Source: Terriglobia bacterium
GTDB taxonomy: Bacteria; Acidobacteriota; Terriglobia; JAIQFV01
Direction: 5' to 3'
DNA: 64,000 bases
Assembly (NCBI GenBank): GCA_020073085.1
Contig: JAIQFV010000025.1
Location: 1 to 64,000, forward strand
This document shows, one piece after another, positions 43,308 to 52,690 of the stretch. The notes below the pieces were generated by a model, which saw only the letters and a program-made list of their open reading frames with translations, was not told the origin of the DNA and made no database searches. The position numbers were made by a program, and so were the translations under genes. How positions within the stretch are numbered: the first letter of the stretch is position 1; each line of letters starts with the position of its first letter.

Positions 43308-46300
43308 ATGAACAATCGTTCCACTCTTTTGAAACTTGTGATCTGGGGGGTTCTCTTTACGTTGGCCATGACGGACATGGTCATGGCCCAAGTATTGAAT
43401 GCCAGGATGCGCGGCACGGTGACCGACCAGTCAGGAGCAGTCATCCCAGGCGTCAAGGTCACCGCCACGAATGTTGGCACTGGAAGCTCCAAGGAGTTAG
43501 TATCCGAAAACGACGGAAGCTTCGAATATCTTCAACTCGGGGTCGGCAACTACAAGGTCACGGCAGAAAAGTCCGGGTTTAAAATGTTCACGACAACCGG
43601 GATCCATCTGGTGACCAATCAAGTCTACCTTTTGAACATCTCCATGGAGGTCGGAGCGGTGACGCAGGAGGTTTCCGTTCAGGCGAATGCCACTCAAGTC
43701 GAAACCACCAACATGCAATTGGGAACGGTGGTCTCCGGATCCACGATCGTGGATATGCCGCTCAACGGCCGCAATTGGGTCCAGTTGCAGCAATTGCAGC
43801 CGGGCGTGATGTCGGCGTCTGACGGCCGCGGATCTTTCTCTACCAACGGCGGCCAGACGGACCAGAACGCTTACCTGATCAACGGAACCGACTCTCAGGA
43901 CCTGCCGTTGAACACGGTGCTGTTTATCCCCAGCCCCGATGCCATTGCGGAATTCCGCCTGGTGACCAACACTCTCAACCCGGAATACGGACGCGCTTCC
44001 GGGGCGACTGTGAATGCCATCACGAAGTCCGGTACCAACCAATTTCACGGCAGCGGGTTTGAATTCTTCCGGGACACCAGTCTCGATACCCGCAACTTCT
44101 TCGGCGCTCCGCATCAAGCGGTGATTTTCCACCAGAACCAATTCGGTGGGACCATCGGAGGTCCCATTCGGAAGAATAACACCTTCTTTTTCTTCTCTTA
44201 TCAGGGAACTCGGAACCGGGTGCCTCAGGCGGGTGGAAACTCCCCCGTGTACACCCAGGACCAGCGGAACGGTATCTTCCCGGATCTCGCCACGTCCTCG
44301 GTCTTGTCACCCTTCCCCCTGAAGGGCGAGAACGGAACTTTGTTTCCGGCTGGGACGCCGTATTCCACCATTTTCCCCACCGGACATATTCCCACAGCAG
44401 ACTTCAATTCGGTCGCAGCGGGCCTGATGAACAAATTCGTTCCACTCCCCAATTCGGGTGCTAATTTCCTGTTTAACCCGACTACGACTGGATTAGCAGA
44501 CCAGCTTATTGCTCGCATCGACCACACCTTCAGCACGAAAGATTCGATTTGGGGGAATTGGTTCTGGCAGAGAAACCCTACCACGGATACGTTGCCTTTC
44601 ACGGGCGCCAATTTGCCGGGGTTCGCGGACGTGAACCAACGCCATCTTCAGCAGTACACGGCCAACTGGACCCACGTGCTCAACGACCATGTTGTGAACG
44701 AAGCCCGCTTTGGGTACAGTCGATTTAATTTTGCGGCGGTTACCCCAGTCACGCCAACGCTGCCGTCCTCAGTGGGTTTCACCGGGATCACCCCTCAAAA
44801 CCCCGGATCGGCGGGGCTCCCCGTGATCACCGTCAGCGGGTTGTTTACCCTGGGATTTTCCACTAATGGCCCTCAGCCGAGAATCGATCAAACGTACCAG
44901 GTCACTGACAATCTGTCGTGGGTGAAGGGGAAGCACACGCTGAAATTCGGGTTCGATATGCGACGCGCTCAAGTGTACAACCCGTTCAACAATTCGAACA
45001 GTGGTTCATTTGGCTTTGGCGGTTCCGGATTATTCAGCACGGGAAATGCCGGGGCTGATTTCCTGCTGGGAATTCCGGACACTTACAACCAGGGCAGCGG
45101 TGACATCATCAATGCCCGCACGCAAGAGTACTACATCTACGCACAGGATCAATACAAGGTCCGACCCAACCTCACGCTGACTTACGGCGTGGGCTGGCAG
45201 ATTGACACTCCCCTGAACGACAATTTTCATGACAATCACGCCATGGTCGCGTTCCGGCCGGGACAGCAGTCCACGGTATTTCCGACTGCTCCGGTTGGAT
45301 ATGTATTCCAGGGTGATGCGGGCGTGAATGCGTCAGGCTCGACTTACTTCAAGGATTTCGGCCCTCGTTTCGGATTTGCGTGGAGTCCGAATTGGGGTTG
45401 GCTCTCCGGCGGAGCGGGCAAAATGAGCATTCGCGGTGGATTTGGCCTTTACTTCAACCGCTCGCTCGAAGAGCAGACCTTGCAGTTCTTGGCCGATCCA
45501 CCTTTCGGACTTTCCTCACCGGGGGCTTCCACGGTTGCTGGCGGGACCGGCAGTCCGGGCTTTGCCAATCCGTTTTGCGATGTCGCCGGTCGCGGGTGCG
45601 TTCCCAATCAATTTCCGTTCGGGGGCATTGCGCCCGGCACCCGGGTCGATTTCGCCTCGCTCTCTCCGTTTTTTGCCCTGTTCCAGGATCCCAAGACCCG
45701 ACCCGCCTACTCACAGAACTTCAACCTCACGGTGGAGCGTCAATTGCCGGCCGACATGATCCTCTCCATCGGCTATGTGGGCGCTTTGGCCCGTCACAAC
45801 GTGCTGATTCGGTCGTTGAGTCCCGGTCTGAATCAGGCCGGATGTGCGGCAAATCCCTCCTGTGTGGCCAACCGCGTCAATCAGGGATTTGTATTCCCGC
45901 AGAATTTCCCATTCGATATCAACGTGCTGGGCACGGTGCCGTGGAACACGGAGACCGTGGGGAACTCGAATTACAACGCCCTGCAGGTCAGCTTGAACAA
46001 ACACTTTTCCCATGGCATGCAGTTCCTGGCGTCCTACACGTGGTCACACGCGATGGACAATGCCTCGGGCTTTGAGGATTCGGGATTCGGCGGAGGCGGT
46101 TTTGGACAGTTTGGAAGCGCGCGTGGCACGAATCCTTTCAACCTCAACGCCGGCTACGGGAATTCTGCTTACGATGCATCCCAGCGGTTTGTCTTCAGCT
46201 ACACGTACGAGCTTCCCTTCGCCCACTTGATGGGACATAACCGTTTGACGGATGGATGGAAGATCACCGGCATCACGACGTTCCAGAGCGGGTTGGCCCT

Positions 46301-46751
46301 GGACGTGGTGGATGGCGGCTTCCGCTCTCTGTCGTGCTGGCAGTTTGACTTCGGGGTGTGCGCCGACGCGCCGAACTCGACTGGACCGGTTCAGTTCACC
46401 GATCCGCGCACTGCATCCTTCGTCAACGGCATCAAGGGTGGAACCACTTCGCGTACCAATTACTGGTTCAATCCGAACACCTTTGCCCTGGAGCCCTTCG
46501 GGACCTTTGGCAATGTGGGACGAAACAATTTGAGTGCTCCGGGTGTTTACAACTTTGATTTCGCGTTGTTCAAGGATACGAAGATCACGGAGTCGACCAA
46601 GGTGGAGTTGAGGTTTGAATTCTACAATTTCTTCAACCACACTCAGTTCAATGCTCCCGGTACCACGGATGTCAACTCGTCGAACTTCGGCCGGATCACT
46701 TCCGCAGCTCAACCACGACTGATCCAATTGGCAGCGAAGTTCTACTTCTAG
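43308..46751 (+). CDS. TonB-dependent receptor, Oar-like, with carboxypeptidase-regulatory-like domain
   Basis: An outer-membrane protein of 1147 aa. I chose the ATG at 43308 because it lies 8 nt after CCAAGGAGA and gives a clean signal peptide cut at VMA-Q; a longer frame opens at 43179. After the signal (about 1-27) comes a CarboxypepD_reg/Cna-B-like domain (RGTVTDQSGAVIPGVKV, about 33-115). A plug (about 130-235: MPLNGRNWVQLQ, GGQTDQNAYLING) and a large beta-barrel follow, ending with the outer-membrane signature KFYF (terminal Phe). Such receptors are numerous in Acidobacteria and are thought to import oligosaccharides or peptides; the substrate here is unknown. It is monocistronic and followed by a strong terminator. 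Confidence 0.92.
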   Translation: MNNRSTLLKLVIWGVLFTLAMTDMVMAQVLNARMRGTVTDQSGAVIPGVKVTATNVGTGSSKELVSENDGSFEYLQLGVGNYKVTAEKSGFKMFTTTGIHLVTNQVYLLNISMEVGAVTQEVSVQANATQVETTNMQLGTVVSGSTIVDMPLNGRNWVQLQQLQPGVMSASDGRGSFSTNGGQTDQNAYLINGTDSQDLPLNTVLFIPSPDAIAEFRLVTNTLNPEYGRASGATVNAITKSGTNQFHGSGFEFFRDTSLDTRNFFGAPHQAVIFHQNQFGGTIGGPIRKNNTFFFFSYQGTRNRVPQAGGNSPVYTQDQRNGIFPDLATSSVLSPFPLKGENGTLFPAGTPYSTIFPTGHIPTADFNSVAAGLMNKFVPLPNSGANFLFNPTTTGLADQLIARIDHTFSTKDSIWGNWFWQRNPTTDTLPFTGANLPGFADVNQRHLQQYTANWTHVLNDHVVNEARFGYSRFNFAAVTPVTPTLPSSVGFTGITPQNPGSAGLPVITVSGLFTLGFSTNGPQPRIDQTYQVTDNLSWVKGKHTLKFGFDMRRAQVYNPFNNSNSGSFGFGGSGLFSTGNAGADFLLGIPDTYNQGSGDIINARTQEYYIYAQDQYKVRPNLTLTYGVGWQIDTPLNDNFHDNHAMVAFRPGQQSTVFPTAPVGYVFQGDAGVNASGSTYFKDFGPRFGFAWSPNWGWLSGGAGKMSIRGGFGLYFNRSLEEQTLQFLADPPFGLSSPGASTVAGGTGSPGFANPFCDVAGRGCVPNQFPFGGIAPGTRVDFASLSPFFALFQDPKTRPAYSQNFNLTVERQLPADMILSIGYVGALARHNVLIRSLSPGLNQAGCAANPSCVANRVNQGFVFPQNFPFDINVLGTVPWNTETVGNSNYNALQVSLNKHFSHGMQFLASYTWSHAMDNASGFEDSGFGGGGFGQFGSARGTNPFNLNAGYGNSAYDASQRFVFSYTYELPFAHLMGHNRLTDGWKITGITTFQSGLALDVVDGGFRSLSCWQFDFGVCADAPNSTGPVQFTDPRTASFVNGIKGGTTSRTNYWFNPNTFALEPFGTFGNVGRNNLSAPGVYNFDFALFKDTKITESTKVELRFEFYNFFNHTQFNAPGTTDVNSSNFGRITSAAQPRLIQLAAKFYF

Positions 46752-46778
46752 GCTGTATCAAACCTTAAGGCTCTTGCA

Positions 46779-46814
46779 AGCGCTCCGATCCCATGGATCG
46801 GGGCGCTTTTTTTT
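46779..46814 (+). terminator. Rho-independent terminator of the TonB-dependent receptor
   Basis: AGCGCTCCGATCC and GGATCGGGGCGCT form a 12-13-bp GC-rich stem around CATG, followed by eight T residues. It begins 28 bp after the receptor stop. Confidence 0.93.
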
Positions 46815-47300
46815 GTGAACGTCAGCGGGTGGAATGACTCGGAGGTCCGCCCCCATTCTGCCCATCCAACCTCGGGCCCGAAAGGCCGGAGCGGTCAATT
46901 ACCGCAATCTCCCTTTCCAAGCCTCCTTCAGAAAACGATTCCCACGAGTCTTGTTTCTTGAACAGGTGTTCCTGGGGGGCTAGGTTTGGCGAGTGGCAGT
47001 GGGTGTTTCTCCCATCGCGGGCTTTTGGTCACGCACGAGTATGACCCGCGATGAGTCAACTGGAAAATCCATATGCCCGCAGGCTCCGTCGTGTTCCTGG
47101 AATTTGCTCAAAAGGTCTTGACGGGCGGCCCAGTCCTTGTACAATTCTTGTCGCTCCATTCTCGAAAGCCCAATCTTCGAAAGCCATTTCATCCCCGAGG
47201 CGATTTGTCGCCTCGCAACGAGAACTGTGCGGGCTGTTGTTAAGCTCTCTTATTTCACACGCAGAGAGGTCGAAAAAACAATTCACCGGAGGCATCACCC
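46815..47300. other. Intergenic region (no gene seen)
   Basis: About 490 bp with only short overlapping shadow ORFs. It presumably carries the promoter of the gene at 47301. No repeat or RNA signature was recognised. Confidence 0.5.
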
Positions 47301-48197
47301 ATGATGAAAAAATTGCTTCAAGGCACGATCGCAGTCTTGCTTTTGCTGGTTTCAATTCTTCCATTGCTCGCCCAGCCGGCTCCGAGCGCGGGCCCGCCCA
47401 AAGTGATCTTAATCGAGCGCGAAGAGATTAAGCCGGGCAAGGGAACCGCCCATGAGAAGGAAGCCCATGGGTTCGTCCAACTGGCCGGCCGGGCGAAATC
47501 GGAGGCTCATTGGCTGGGGCTGTCCGCCATTTCCGGGAATGAGAATGAGGCGGTCTTCCTGGTCAGTTATCCTTCCTTCGAAGCCTTGGAGAAGGATCAC
47601 ATGAACTTCGAGAAGGCGGAGGGCGGCGCTCTGATGGCAGATCTCGAAAAACTCGAGGCCGCAGGTGCCGACATGCACGCCAGCCAGCGCGCCGTCCTGG
47701 CCGTTCTCCGGGAGGATCTGAGCTACCGCCTTAAAGATTTCACCGCCGACAGCATTGCGCACTCGCGCGTCGTTGAAATCGAAACGTTCCGGGTGAGGCT
47801 CGGCCATTTCGGGGAATTCGGGGAAGGGGCTAAGCTGTATTTCGGGGCCATGGAAAAGGCCAATGTGAACGCGCCCGTTGCGCTCTACCAGGCCATTTCC
47901 GGCGCCCCGGCGGGCACTTACTTTGCCATCTCTTTGATGAAATCGCTGAAAGAGATGGATGTGGATAATGACAAAGCCGTCATGGGAGCGCTTGGGGAAG
48001 AGAATGGAAAGAGACTGCAGACGCTTGAGCGCGACTCGGTTATGAATATCGAAGCGAACCTCTATGTCATCAGTCCCAGGATGAGTTATGTGTCTCGGGA
48101 TCTGACGGGGATCGACCCGGGCTTCTGGACGCCGAAGCCGCCTGCGACCGCGAAGGCCGCCCCTACGCCGGCAGCCAAAGAAAGACCCAAGCAGTAA
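47301..48197 (+). CDS. Secreted protein of unknown function (duplicated dimeric alpha+beta-barrel-like)
   Basis: A 298-aa protein with a signal peptide (MMKKLLQGTIAVLLLLVSI, cut near LLAQP). Two segments of similar layout (about 35-120: VILIEREEIKPGKG...VFLVSYPSFEALEKD; and about 155-250: VVEIETFRVRLGHFGEFG...YFAISLMKSLKEMD) look like two ferredoxin-like / NIPSNAP-type alpha+beta-barrel repeats. The C-terminus is Pro/Ala/Lys-rich. A GGAGG lies about 10 nt before the ATG. I know no function; similar secreted proteins are common in Acidobacteria by recollection. It converges on the glutaminyl cyclase gene. Confidence 0.7.
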   Translation: MMKKLLQGTIAVLLLLVSILPLLAQPAPSAGPPKVILIEREEIKPGKGTAHEKEAHGFVQLAGRAKSEAHWLGLSAISGNENEAVFLVSYPSFEALEKDHMNFEKAEGGALMADLEKLEAAGADMHASQRAVLAVLREDLSYRLKDFTADSIAHSRVVEIETFRVRLGHFGEFGEGAKLYFGAMEKANVNAPVALYQAISGAPAGTYFAISLMKSLKEMDVDNDKAVMGALGEENGKRLQTLERDSVMNIEANLYVISPRMSYVSRDLTGIDPGFWTPKPPATAKAAPTPAAKERPKQ

Positions 48198-48214
48198 AAA
48201 GATTTTTTGATTCC

Positions 48215-48246
48215 GTAGGGCGACCCGCCGCGACGGATCGCCCTAC
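48215..48246. terminator. Hairpin between convergent genes
   Basis: GTAGGGCGA and TCGCCCTAC form a perfect 9-bp stem with a 14-nt loop, 17 bp after the plus-strand stop and 10 bp before the minus-strand stop. There is no clear T-run, so it is a likely but not certain bidirectional terminator. Confidence 0.55.
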
Positions 48247-48256
48247 AAAACCTAAC

Positions 48257-49105
48257 CTACTTCCTCACCAACCGGATCTCAAATAATTTCGGCCACAACT
48301 TCCCCGTCACGACCAATCGATCTTTCGCCGCGTCATAGGCAATGCCGTTGAGGACATCGACCGGTTGCCCGCGATCGGCTGCCGGCAGGAGTCCGGTCAG
48401 ATCAATCCAACCCAATACCTTCCCCGACCCCGGATCGAGGCGGACAATGTAATCGCTTTCGTACACGTTCGCATAGATCTCTCCTTTGACATATTCGAGC
48501 TCGTTCAGATTCGCCAGGGGCTGGCCATCGCTCAACACGCGGACCGTGCGCTGGGTCTGAAGACTGACCGGATCGAGAAACCGGATTTCGTTCGTCCCGT
48601 CGCTCATGATCAGAGAACGGTCATCATGCGTCAAACCCCACCCCTCGCCGGTGTACGAAAATTCCTTGAGAGGTTGAAACGTCTGGCGGTCATAGACGAA
48701 TCCCTTGTGGGACTGCCACGTGAGTTGATAGATCTTGTCCCCGAGAACCGTAATGCCCTCGCCGAAATATTCCGACGGCAGATCATGCTGCTGGAGGACC
48801 TTCCCACTCTCGAGATCCACTCTGCGAAGGCTGGACCTCCCAAATAACCCCGTGCTCTCATAGAGCACTCCATTGGAGAATTCCAATCCCTGCGTGTAGG
48901 CGGCAGGGTCGTGAGGCCAGCTCTTGATGACTTGAAAGGTATAGAACGGAACTCCGTTTGTGGAGCCGCGGACATCGCTGGAGACCGGTGGAGATGATTC
49001 TCTCGGGCCATTTCCCGCCCTTTCGGTACAGGCTGGAGCAGTGAGAATGATCCATGGGATGATTATCTCAAGAAGGATCCGGTACATTCGCTTCTTATCT
49101 TTCAT
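48257..49105 (-). CDS. Glutaminyl-peptide cyclotransferase (beta-propeller type), probable lipoprotein
   Basis: Converts N-terminal Gln of peptides to pyroglutamate. The frame gives 282 aa from the ATG at 49105 (MKDKKRMYRILLEI). An ATG eight codons upstream and another six codons downstream are also possible, as none has a strong ribosome site. The hydrophobic signal ends in LTAPAC, a lipobox-like sequence, so it is probably lipid-anchored. The family signatures are WPHDPAAYTQGLEF, LYESTGLFGRSSLR, LNELEYVKGEIYANVY and LNGIAYD. No operon partners. Confidence 0.88.
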   Translation of the reverse strand: MKDKKRMYRILLEIIIPWIILTAPACTERAGNGPRESSPPVSSDVRGSTNGVPFYTFQVIKSWPHDPAAYTQGLEFSNGVLYESTGLFGRSSLRRVDLESGKVLQQHDLPSEYFGEGITVLGDKIYQLTWQSHKGFVYDRQTFQPLKEFSYTGEGWGLTHDDRSLIMSDGTNEIRFLDPVSLQTQRTVRVLSDGQPLANLNELEYVKGEIYANVYESDYIVRLDPGSGKVLGWIDLTGLLPAADRGQPVDVLNGIAYDAAKDRLVVTGKLWPKLFEIRLVRK

Positions 49106-49129
49106 ATGACTTTGCGTCTCTGTGGTCAT

Positions 49130-50028
49130 AGTGTTTTGCGGGCGGTCAAATTCGAGATGGATTCATCCCCGCCAGGAAACGGGTTGGGCGATGACGTCCA
49201 TCCTGTCGAGTTCGGACCACTCCCCCGATTGAATTTGCCGATTGTTGAATCCGCCCGAAAGATTACGAGGAAGCACGACCGTCGTCAAGCGCCGGATTTT
49301 CAGAAAGGGGGTCGAAGCAGGACACGAAGACATCTTCCTTCAAAAAAAGTGACTCGGATTCGGATAAAGAACAATTCGATTCGCCATCACGGGCCCGGAA
49401 GACAACCCTCAAGGCCGGAGGGAACAGGGCGGGAACACCGACAATATGGACCCATAACCCTGGGCCCGGAGGGCCACCAGAATGTAGCCCCGTCTGAGCC
49501 CCGCGCTTTTTGTTTTTGCGGGGCGAGGGCGGGGTACCGACGTTCTCAAAGTCACTCGAGCCCCGCTTGCGGGGCGAAAGAATTGTTCAAGACGTAAAAA
49601 CCAACTATTTGCCATTTGCACTCCAAAGCATGAAGCCCGCCTCGCCTCAGGAAAATTCACAATCAATTGGCCGGATGCGGAATTTTATGGCCGCACCTCG
49701 TATGGCGCTGGCGGAGGTCCCCTTTTTGAAATCCTATCTTTCGCCCCTTGAAGGGGCTCTGACTTTTCTTATATCACTACCCCGCCCTCGCTCTCCCGCA
49801 AAAAGCGCGGGACGGAGCTCAGGCGGGGCTACATTCTGGTGGCCCTCCGGGCCTAATCGGACTCCTTTTCATTTCTTGTGTTGAACTTCGTTCCGTCGCA
49901 AGAAACGTGGGATGGAGCTGACGCCGCAGCGGATCCCAAAAGGGCCATAATCTCTCTGCCCTCTCGGCCCATCAATTGATAGAATAACAACACCACCCAA
50001 TCTTGACTGCCTGAGAAGGAGCCGTCTT
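49130..50028. other. Intergenic region with MITE-like element
   Basis: About 900 bp without a supportable gene between the cyclotransferase and fumC. The notable content is the long inverted repeat at 49464-49856. A decayed third copy of its arm lies near 49905-49975 (GGGATGGAGCTGACGCCGCAGC). Confidence 0.6.
49464..49856. repeat. Long inverted repeat, MITE-like non-coding element
   Basis: The left arm (about 49464-49585) begins GGCCCGGAGGGCCACCAGAA. The right arm (about 49735-49856) is its imperfect reverse complement, ending CTGGTGGCCCTCCGGGCC. Each arm itself holds small palindromes (GCCCCGC..GCGGGGC). The 150-bp core codes for nothing recognisable. It could be moved in trans by a transposase elsewhere. 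Confidence 0.7.
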
Positions 50029-51420
50029 ATGAACCACCGTATTGAATCGGATACCATGGGAGAAATTCCGGTCCCCTCGGATAAATACTGGGGGGCGCAG
50101 ACGCAGCGGTCGTTCGAGAACTTTGTGATTGGCGGGCAAAAAATGCCCCTTGAAGTGATCCGCGCCTTTGCGGTCTTAAAGAAAGCGGCCGCACTGACCA
50201 ATGTAGAGTTGGGTGTCCTGTCGCGGGAGAAGGCCGAGGTGATTGGCCGCGTGTGTGATGAGATCTCTCAAGGGAAGCTCGACGAACACTTCCCCCTGGT
50301 GGTATGGCAGACGGGGTCGGGCACCCAGTCCAACATGAACGTCAATGAGGTCATTTCCAACCGGGCCATCGAGTTGCTGGGGGGCCAGATGGGCTCAAAG
50401 AAACCCATCCATCCCAATGACGACGTCAATAAATCGCAGTCCTCCAATGACACCTTCCCGACGGCCATGCACATTGCCGCCTACAAGTTGATCGTGGAAC
50501 ATACCCTCCCCCGGATGGAACGGTTGAAACAGACGTTGGATCAGAAATCCGCGTCCTTCATGAGCATTGTCAAGATCGGGCGCACCCACTTGATGGACGC
50601 CACGCCGCTCACTCTGGGCCAGGAGTTTTCCGGTTATGCCTCTCAACTGAAACACTCCCTCAACGCCATCCGGAATTCGCTGGATCACCTGGCGGAGCTG
50701 GCGCTGGGTGGGACAGCGGTGGGAACCGGATTAAACGCTCCCAAGGGGTTTGCAGAGAACGTGGCCGCCAGGATTGCGGAATTATCCGGCCATCCTTTCA
50801 AGAGTGCCGAGAACAAGTTCGAATCACTCGCCTGCCACGACGCCCTTGTCGAAACGTCCGGGGCCCTGAAAACGGCAGCGGCCAGTCTCATGAAGATTGC
50901 CAACGATATTCGCCTTCTGGCCTCAGGTCCGCGGTGCGGAATCGGAGAGATTAGCATCCCTTCGAACGAGCCCGGGTCCTCGATCATGCCCGGCAAGGTC
51001 AATCCCACCCAGACAGAGGCGATGACCATGGTTTGCGCTCAGGTGATGGGAAATGACGTCGCGATTAATATAGGGGGCCTCGGCGGACACTTCGAGCTGA
51101 ATGTCTTCAAACCCATGATGATTTTCAATTTGTTGAACTCCGCCCGGTTACTGGCAGACGCCTGCGATTCGTTCAACAAACACTGCGTCATGGGGATCGA
51201 GCCGAACCATGAGCGAATTCGATCTCACCTGGAAAATTCCCTCATGCTGGTTACGGCGCTGAACCCTCACATCGGTTACGACAAATCCGCCGCCATCGCA
51301 AAAAAGGCGCACCGGGAGGGTCTCACGCTGAGACAAGCCGCAATCCAACTCGGCTACGTGACCGACGAGGAGTTCTCGAGGTATGTTGTCCCGGAGAAGA
51401 TGGTGGGAGAACTTTTGTGA
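50029..51420 (+). CDS. fumC: Class II fumarate hydratase
   Basis: Reversible hydration of fumarate to malate in the TCA cycle; a cytoplasmic homotetramer. At 463 aa it has the standard length. The signature [11 protein letters not shown] is at 316-326, with the catalytic-loop serines and Lys323. [13 protein letters not shown] (about 100-112) and [10 protein letters not shown] (about 140-149) are the two other conserved regions, and [10 protein letters not shown] carries the catalytic His. No iron-sulfur cysteines, consistent with class II. AAGGAG lies about 10 nt before the ATG. Group 2 REP palindromes follow the stop. Confidence 0.96.
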   Translation: MNHRIESDTMGEIPVPSDKYWGAQTQRSFENFVIGGQKMPLEVIRAFAVLKKAAALTNVELGVLSREKAEVIGRVCDEISQGKLDEHFPLVVWQTGSGTQSNMNVNEVISNRAIELLGGQMGSKKPIHPNDDVNKSQSSNDTFPTAMHIAAYKLIVEHTLPRMERLKQTLDQKSASFMSIVKIGRTHLMDATPLTLGQEFSGYASQLKHSLNAIRNSLDHLAELALGGTAVGTGLNAPKGFAENVAARIAELSGHPFKSAENKFESLACHDALVETSGALKTAAASLMKIANDIRLLASGPRCGIGEISIPSNEPGSSIMPGKVNPTQTEAMTMVCAQVMGNDVAINIGGLGGHFELNVFKPMMIFNLLNSARLLADACDSFNKHCVMGIEPNHERIRSHLENSLMLVTALNPHIGYDKSAAIAKKAHREGLTLRQAAIQLGYVTDEEFSRYVVPEKMVGELL

Positions 51421-51465
51421 TCTCTCTCTCGGCGATCGACCTTCCCTTTACTGACATTGAAGATG

Positions 51466-51895
51466 AATCCCCCCAGCGGAAGCTGGGGGATTGTGGCGGC
51501 GGAACGCTGGGGCGGGAGGTTGCATCTGAATCATTCCCCGACTCCCGTCGGGGGGATTATATGGGAAAGGGCCGGAGGCCCCAGAAGGCTGAACTTGAAC
51601 CATCCCCTCCGCCGAGGCGGACCGTCGGGGGAATTCCATTGGAGGGTGGCGGGAGGGCGCGCACCTCGGGCGCATTTAGAGGAAACACCCCCGCTTGTCC
51701 CGCTCCAGAATTCGGGAATGACTGCCGGGTGCGAGAGCCCCCTTCAAGGGGACTTGACCTTGTACAGCCCGCCGGGCGGGATGCGGCCTTCTGTGGAAAA
51801 CGGCTCGTCATGAGGCAACAGCAAATCGATCTTCACCTCCCACCCGATAGATCGGGGCACGCGCCACTGCCGTCGGGGGGATTCACATCCACGCT
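51466..51895. repeat. REP palindromes, group 2 (degenerate cluster after fumC)
   Basis: CCCCCAGCGGAAGCTGGGGG (about 51472), CCCCGACTCCCGTCGGGG (about 51537) and variants at about 51603-51636 and 51868-51883 are the same palindromes that flank the fused transposase at 58.8-59.6 kb. The linker GGCGGCGGAACGCTGG...GCATCTGAATC matches its 66-bp unit. The stretch between fumC and the macro gene contains no supportable gene. Confidence 0.75.
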
Positions 51896-52438
51896 TTACT
51901 TCCGGTTGATGGCCTCCTGGAAAATCTTGAACGAACGCGGGTCAAACAAGACGAAGATAACCTGCCCGACGCTCGATTGGGGGTGGCTTGGAGCGAAATC
52001 GCGGACGGCCCGGACCATGGCTTCGGCGCACTCATCCGTCGGAAAACCGGCAACGCCCGTGCCCAGGGCCGGAAACGCCAGGGATTTCATCTTGAGATCG
52101 GTCGCGATGAGGAGGCTCGCTTGTGTCGCCTTGTAAATGATTTCGCCGCTCGTCAGAGAGCCTGGTCTCTTGGGTATCCGTTCATCCTCCATCCGGTAGC
52201 CCATGACAGCAGCATGAATGACCGCCTTGTTGGGGAGATTTCCTGCCGTCGTCGCGATCGCCTCACCCAACCGGATCGGACCTTTGGCGCGCGACTCCCG
52301 GTCAATGACATCTCCCCCCTTGCGCCGGATCGCACCGGCCACACCCGCCCCCAGAACCAAGTCGGTATTGGCCGCATTTACAATGGCATCCACTTCGACC
52401 TGCTCGGTAATGTCCCCCTCCAGCACAGAGACCTTCAT
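51896..52438 (-). CDS. Macro-domain protein (ADP-ribose / O-acetyl-ADP-ribose processing)
   Basis: A 180-aa single macro domain. It has the NAAN motif (21-24), the GAGVAGAI glycine loop (30-37) and the second loop GTGVAGFP, matching the family that binds ADP-ribose and removes ADP-ribosyl or O-acetyl groups. Which substrate is used here cannot be read from the sequence. GAGGTGAG precedes the ATG. It is divergent from lnt. Confidence 0.9.
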   Translation of the reverse strand: MKVSVLEGDITEQVEVDAIVNAANTDLVLGAGVAGAIRRKGGDVIDRESRAKGPIRLGEAIATTAGNLPNKAVIHAAVMGYRMEDERIPKRPGSLTSGEIIYKATQASLLIATDLKMKSLAFPALGTGVAGFPTDECAEAMVRAVRDFAPSHPQSSVGQVIFVLFDPRSFKIFQEAINRK

Positions 52439-52690
52439 GGCTCACCTCGAACTCTCCACCCGGTCTGCCCGTTCCACCGCTATACCCTTCAGCGATTCTC
52501 AATCACAAGGGTTCATTGTGCTACAATTCCCTCTCTGATCCGGTCCCAGACTGAGACGCGTTTCGATTGTCCCTTTGGTTCATTGTACCCCAACCCCCAG
52601 ACGCGGGTGGAAGTTTGCCGCGAGTTTTGTCCGGTGAATTTCCACGCGGTTTCCAGTTTGAGGTGGTGATTCCATGCGACAGCCCTGAAC

